A stretch of 64,000 nt of DNA from Pilosibacter fragilis (GTDB lineage Bacteria > Bacillota > Clostridia > Lachnospirales > Lachnospiraceae): the NCBI RefSeq assembly GCF_032490495.1, contig NZ_JAVYJB010000017.1:1-64000 (forward strand). Direction: 5' to 3'. Numbering within the stretch: the first letter of the stretch is position 1; the number at the start of each line of letters is the position of its first letter. The notes beneath the pieces were generated by a model that did no database searches, was not told where the DNA came from, and worked only from the letters and a program-made list of their open reading frames with translations. Shown in pieces: positions 60,308 through 64,000 of the stretch. Both the position numbers and the translations under genes were made by a program.

Positions 60308-63300
60308 ATGCCAACCAAAGCTGAACTATATGCACAGATGGCGGACAAGGTGGCAACGCAGCTCACGGGGAGCTGGCAGGAATGGGCAGGGTTTCTCACT
60401 ACTGCTTCCCGCCTTTACAAGTACCCGTTCCATGAGCAGCTGATGATCTATGCCCAGCGACCGGACGCCACCGCCTGTGCGGAGTACGATTTGTGGAATG
60501 AAAAGATGGGCCGTTATGTAAGGCGCGGTTCCAAGGGAATCGCTCTGGTGGATGATTCCGGGGACAGACCTCGCCTGCGTTATGTCTTTGACATTTCCGA
60601 CACCGGAACCCGTGAACATTCCCGCACTCCCTGGCTGTGGCAGTTGGAGGAGCGCTATCTGGATTCCGTGCAGGCCATGCTGGAGCGCACCTATGATGTT
60701 TCCGGTGAGGATCTTGCCGGACAGCTCACGGAGGTAGCCGGAAAACTGGCCGAGGAATACTGGACGGAGCATCAGCAGGACTTCTTCTATATCGTTGACG
60801 GTTCCTTTTTGGAGGAATATGATGAGTATAACATCGGAGTGCAGTTCAAGGCAGCCGCCACCGTCAGCATCACTTACGCTTTGATGTCCCGCTGTGGACT
60901 GGAGCCGGAACGCTACTTCGACCACGAAGATTTCATGGCGATCTTTGATTTCAACACCCCGTCCACCATCGGGGCGCTGGGAACAGCGGTCAGCCAGATC
61001 AACCAGCAGGTGCTGCGGCAGATCGGCGTTACCGTCCGAAATGCAGAGCGCGAAGCCAACCAAGAAAGGAGCAAACAAGATGAACAATCCCATGACCTAT
61101 ATCCAGAACGGAGACTATCTGATTCCCGACCTGAAGCTGAGCCAGCAGCCGGAGAAACCCCTGGGCAAGTACGGCAGGATGAGGAAAACCTACCTGAAGG
61201 AACATCGTCCCATCCTCTACAACCAGATGTTGCTGAGCGAGAAGCTGTACCCGCACCTTCTGGAGATCGACGAGACCGCCCAGAGCAGACTGGAGCAGAT
61301 GATGCCCCAGCTGGCGAAGGAAGCGGGAGCCACCGAGAAACTGAAAGCCAGCGATCCCATGAAGTGGGTGGGGCTGATGAACACCTGCAAAGCTCAGGCC
61401 GAGGAAATCCTGATGGCGGAGCTTATCAACAGCTGACTCTAAACCTGTTCCTCTCCGAAGCGGAACAGATCCAATCCATAGACGAAGCAGAGAATGTAGC
61501 GCATACATCCTCTGCTTTTTCTTTTGCCCAAAATGACATCGACCATGTGCTGCGTTTGGGCGGCAATACAGACCGTCAAAGGGAGCGTGTGGTTGCAGCC
61601 TTTGAAAAGCAGAAAACCACCGCTGAGATTGCCGAGATACTGAAAACGCTGTACCACGGCGGCAATGGCCTTGGCAGTGTGAGCGCATGGTATGCCGAGG
61701 ATGGTATCCATCTTTCCCACGGGAAGTCTGTCCGTTATGACAGGTCTGCCCAGGTCATTTCCTGGGAGAGCGCCGCAGAGCGTATCGGGGAGCTTTTGGA
61801 GAGCGGCCAGTTTGCCTCCAATGTGGAGCTTGCGGAAGCGGCAGGCTATGAACGCTCCCTCCTTTCAGAAAAGCTCTGGTATCTGTACCACGATTTCAGC
61901 GAGGAAGCCAGAGAAGCCGGATATTTGTCTTGCTTGTCGAGTATCCAGCGCAATGGGTTTCCGACAGAAACAGAATGGCTTGCCGAGCAGCTGAACAGCC
62001 CGGAGTTTCGTAAGACCCTCAAGGAAGAATACGCTGCCTTCTGGACTGCCTATCAGCAGGACCGTGACCTGTTGCGTTTTCACTATCATAGACCGAGGGA
62101 GATCTGGGAGAACCTGAAGGACCTTGACCTGCCCCGCAGGACCTTTTCTTCAGAGCTTTCCAAAGTGCCAACCGTCCAGCACTTTATTACCGAGGATGAG
62201 ATCGACGCCGCCATGACCGGCGGAAGCAGTTTCGCCGGAGGAAAAGGTCGTATCTATGCGTTCTTCACGGCAAACCATACGGATAAGGAGAAAGTGAAAT
62301 TCCTCAAAGACGAGTATGGCATTGGCGGACGCTCTCATGCCCTGTCCGGCGCAACACACAGCGGCGAAGAGCACGACGGGAAAGGACTGCACTATAAAAA
62401 GCAGGACTGCCCGGATGTTCACTTGAACTGGGAAAAGGTTGCCAAGCGCATTACCTCACTTGTCCAGAAAGACCGCTATCTTACCGAACAGGAACAGTAT
62501 GACAAGATCCAGTCTGAACAGGAACTGGCCGAAGAAGATGCCATTCAAGCCCAGCAGCCGGAGATGGATGAAGAAACACCAAAGCCTACCCTTGGGGAGC
62601 AGTTTGAGCAGTATAAGCCTGTGGTGACTGCCGCCATTTCCGAGGATACCGCATATCGCAATGCCTGCGGTCATTCCGACCGTGAAAATGCTGTCATCGA
62701 GGGTAATGCCGCTGTGCGCCGTGCAGTCCTTGGTTCTAAGGATATGGAGCTGATCCGACTCTATTCGGATGTGCCGGAGTTCCGTCAGCGTTTACACCGG
62801 GCAGTGATCGACGAGACCTATCCAAAGCTCCATGAGCTTCTGCGCCCTCTTTCTCAGGAAGATATTGATACTGCCCTTTGTGCATGGAACGGCAATATCG
62901 AGAGTAAACACGCTGTTGCCCGCTATATGAAAGACCATGCAAGAGAAAAAGATACCGCCGCATGGCTGGCTCAGGAATACGGCGGCAGTAACAGCAACAG
63001 CCTGTTCGTTGTCCGTGCCGGCAGCCCGGAGGAAACGCAGCTGCCCTGGCCGAAGGTACAGCGCCGGATTGCCCAGCTCATTCAGGAGGACCGGTTCTAT
63101 ACCGAAGAAGAACAGAACCGTTTTGACGACATCGACCCAATCGCCATCCGGGAAGCTCTGGAAGAAAGAGGGATCGTCAACGGCCAGGTGGCAGACCCGG
63201 AAAAACTGGACAATGATCCGTTTATCCAACAGGTGATGTCGGATGTAGAGCAGATCGCAGCTGCTGAGACAGAGCAGACTTCCGAAGTTGCTATTTCCGA

Positions 63301-64000
63301 TGAGGAATATGATGCAGTTCGCCGCCCGACTCCGCAAAGGACTTCCTATGACCCTGCCGCCCCGGTCTATGCTGTGGGCGATACCGTGTATATCGAGAAT
63401 GACGCCTATCAGATCACCGAGCTGCGGGAGGACACCGTGCAGCTTCTGCCCACCGGCATGGTATATCCCATCTACCGGGCAGAGCGCAAAGAACAGTTCG
63501 AGCAGCTGATTCGGGCAGACCGCCGCAATGCTTACTATACCGAGTTTCTTCCTATTGACCCGGACAAGGCAGATCAGGACCTGCGGGATGTATTGACCCA
63601 TGGACTTATGGATGAAGCAGATAAAAAACAGGTTTCCACGCTGCTGCAATCCGGCAGGAGCAACAGCGAGATCGCTTATTGGCTGAGCAGAGCCTATTCT
63701 GGTGAGATCGAGACGCTGAATCTGGAGACCGGCGATACTGCCGATTACCGTACCACGGCACAGGGCATGGAGCTGGAAGTCCTGGACGCAGAGGAAAAGC
63801 GTCTGGCTGTGCTGTATTTTCGCTGGGATGAGGTTGCGCCTTTGCTGCGCGGGATGTATGCCCGTCAGCTGGATGGCTTTGGACAGGCACGCCCCGAACC
63901 GGCTGTCGAATCCCCGACCTTCCATTCCGAGACTGTGGCCGTCTATCCGGGCGATAAGAACAATCTACCTTATGATGTGGTGGTGGAACGGTTGCATATT
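60308..64000 (+). CDS. Giant ICE protein (ArdC-like N-terminus, repeated helical modules), continues past window
   Basis: An uninterrupted 1231-codon frame from ATG 60308 (after GAAAGGAGGACAGAACACC) to the window end. Residues 1-250 are ArdC-like (SWQEWAGFLTTASRLYKYPFHEQLMIYAQRPDATAC, MGRYVRRGSKGIALVD). Residues about 258-380 are a Pro/Glu/Arg-rich linker that also encodes tnpV in another frame. Several divergent copies of a module follow (EDEIDAAMTGGSSFAGGKGRIYAFF ... FLKDEYGIGG ... HLNWEKVAKRITSLVQKDRYLTEQE; PWPKVQRRIAQLIQEDRFYTEEEQ). In relatives a helicase or methylase-type region comes next, here beyond the window. Confidence 0.88.
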   Translation, partial: MPTKAELYAQMADKVATQLTGSWQEWAGFLTTASRLYKYPFHEQLMIYAQRPDATACAEYDLWNEKMGRYVRRGSKGIALVDDSGDRPRLRYVFDISDTGTREHSRTPWLWQLEERYLDSVQAMLERTYDVSGEDLAGQLTEVAGKLAEEYWTEHQQDFFYIVDGSFLEEYDEYNIGVQFKAAATVSITYALMSRCGLEPERYFDHEDFMAIFDFNTPSTIGALGTAVSQINQQVLRQIGVTVRNAEREANQERSKQDEQSHDLYPERRLSDSRPEAEPAAGETPGQVRQDEENLPEGTSSHPLQPDVAEREAVPAPSGDRRDRPEQTGADDAPAGEGSGSHRETESQRSHEVGGADEHLQSSGRGNPDGGAYQQLTLNLFLSEAEQIQSIDEAENVAHTSSAFSFAQNDIDHVLRLGGNTDRQRERVVAAFEKQKTTAEIAEILKTLYHGGNGLGSVSAWYAEDGIHLSHGKSVRYDRSAQVISWESAAERIGELLESGQFASNVELAEAAGYERSLLSEKLWYLYHDFSEEAREAGYLSCLSSIQRNGFPTETEWLAEQLNSPEFRKTLKEEYAAFWTAYQQDRDLLRFHYHRPREIWENLKDLDLPRRTFSSELSKVPTVQHFITEDEIDAAMTGGSSFAGGKGRIYAFFTANHTDKEKVKFLKDEYGIGGRSHALSGATHSGEEHDGKGLHYKKQDCPDVHLNWEKVAKRITSLVQKDRYLTEQEQYDKIQSEQELAEEDAIQAQQPEMDEETPKPTLGEQFEQYKPVVTAAISEDTAYRNACGHSDRENAVIEGNAAVRRAVLGSKDMELIRLYSDVPEFRQRLHRAVIDETYPKLHELLRPLSQEDIDTALCAWNGNIESKHAVARYMKDHAREKDTAAWLAQEYGGSNSNSLFVVRAGSPEETQLPWPKVQRRIAQLIQEDRFYTEEEQNRFDDIDPIAIREALEERGIVNGQVADPEKLDNDPFIQQVMSDVEQIAAAETEQTSEVAISDEEYDAVRRPTPQRTSYDPAAPVYAVGDTVYIENDAYQITELREDTVQLLPTGMVYPIYRAERKEQFEQLIRADRRNAYYTEFLPIDPDKADQDLRDVLTHGLMDEADKKQVSTLLQSGRSNSEIAYWLSRAYSGEIETLNLETGDTADYRTTAQGMELEVLDAEEKRLAVLYFRWDEVAPLLRGMYARQLDGFGQARPEPAVESPTFHSETVAVYPGDKNNLPYDVVVERLHI
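61080..61436 (+). CDS. tnpV: TnpV protein encoded within the giant gene, different frame
   Basis: A 118-residue TnpV (TYIQNGDYLIPDLKLSQQPEKPLGKYGRMRKTYLKEHRPILYNQMLLSEKLYPHLLEIDETAQ..., MKWVGLMNTCKAQAEEILMAELINS) clearly homologous to 10408-10767. It has its own ribosome site (AAAGGAG, nine bases before the ATG) and lies wholly inside the 60308 gene in the +1 frame. The host frame stays open throughout and reads as a disordered linker there. Both frames therefore appear coding. Confidence 0.8.
   Translation: MNNPMTYIQNGDYLIPDLKLSQQPEKPLGKYGRMRKTYLKEHRPILYNQMLLSEKLYPHLLEIDETAQSRLEQMMPQLAKEAGATEKLKASDPMKWVGLMNTCKAQAEEILMAELINS

Overview
The window is the interior of an integrative conjugative element (ICE) of the Tn1549/CTn type found in gut Clostridia (Lachnospiraceae/Oscillospiraceae and relatives). 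Support: the ICE-type gene order parA-parB, DUF6017 replication protein, pcfB, virD4, Maff2, TrbL-like, MT-A70, prgI, virB4, CHAP hydrolase, DUF4315, DUF4366, topB, CHC2/YodL, TTRAP, giant ArdC/helicase-type protein; strong AGGAGG ribosome binding sites; and many TnpV, TnpW and large serine recombinase genes. The host cannot be named from this sequence.

Layout. 1-2105: flank or remnant of another element (lipoprotein start, repA with two small Cys-rich genes, all on the minus strand). 2106-2155: 3' half of a tRNA-Arg(CCU), the likely attachment-site copy at the left ICE end. 2506-8415: ICE partition, replication, regulation, pcfB and the first part of virD4. 8416-22748: mobilizable element A inserted inside virD4 (serine recombinase, sigma/ABC cargo, IncQ-like oriT plus MobA/MobL relaxase, RelBE, replisome organizer, DnaC-like loader, TnpW). 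22747-23909: rest of virD4 and the first two thirds of the Maff2 gene. About 23910-46232: a 22.3 kb composite of at least two mobilizable elements inserted inside Maff2. It carries a HelD-like gene, mobC and a relaxase, a second replisome organizer/loader pair, recombinase 2, a Tn4001-like aminoglycoside-resistance block, then a second MobA/MobL element with CHC2 primase, VapE helicase and recombinase 3. 46233-64000: rest of Maff2 and the ICE transfer operon, running off the window inside a very large protein.

How it works together. The ICE encodes a Gram-positive type IV secretion system (VirB4, PrgI, TrbL-like channel, CHAP hydrolase, VirD4 coupling protein). The guests carry their own relaxases, oriTs and replication genes and could use such machinery, yet they sit inside two of its genes. 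virD4 is restored in frame if element A leaves by a GG crossover.

Most unusual observations: (i) joining the ends of element A creates a TTGACA-N17-TATGCT promoter for its recombinase, whose start point lies past the first arm of a terminator hairpin that would stop read-through from virD4; (ii) a 147-nt, roughly 66-bp hairpin whose arm differences are nearly all G-U compatible on the minus strand, suggesting an unannotated structured RNA; (iii) a TnpV gene with its own ribosome binding site encoded in a different frame inside the giant ICE protein; (iv) a 70-bp block nearly invariant between two otherwise diverged replisome-organizer genes, a candidate origin; (v) CGTTGCCG iteron-like repeats at the end of vapE.
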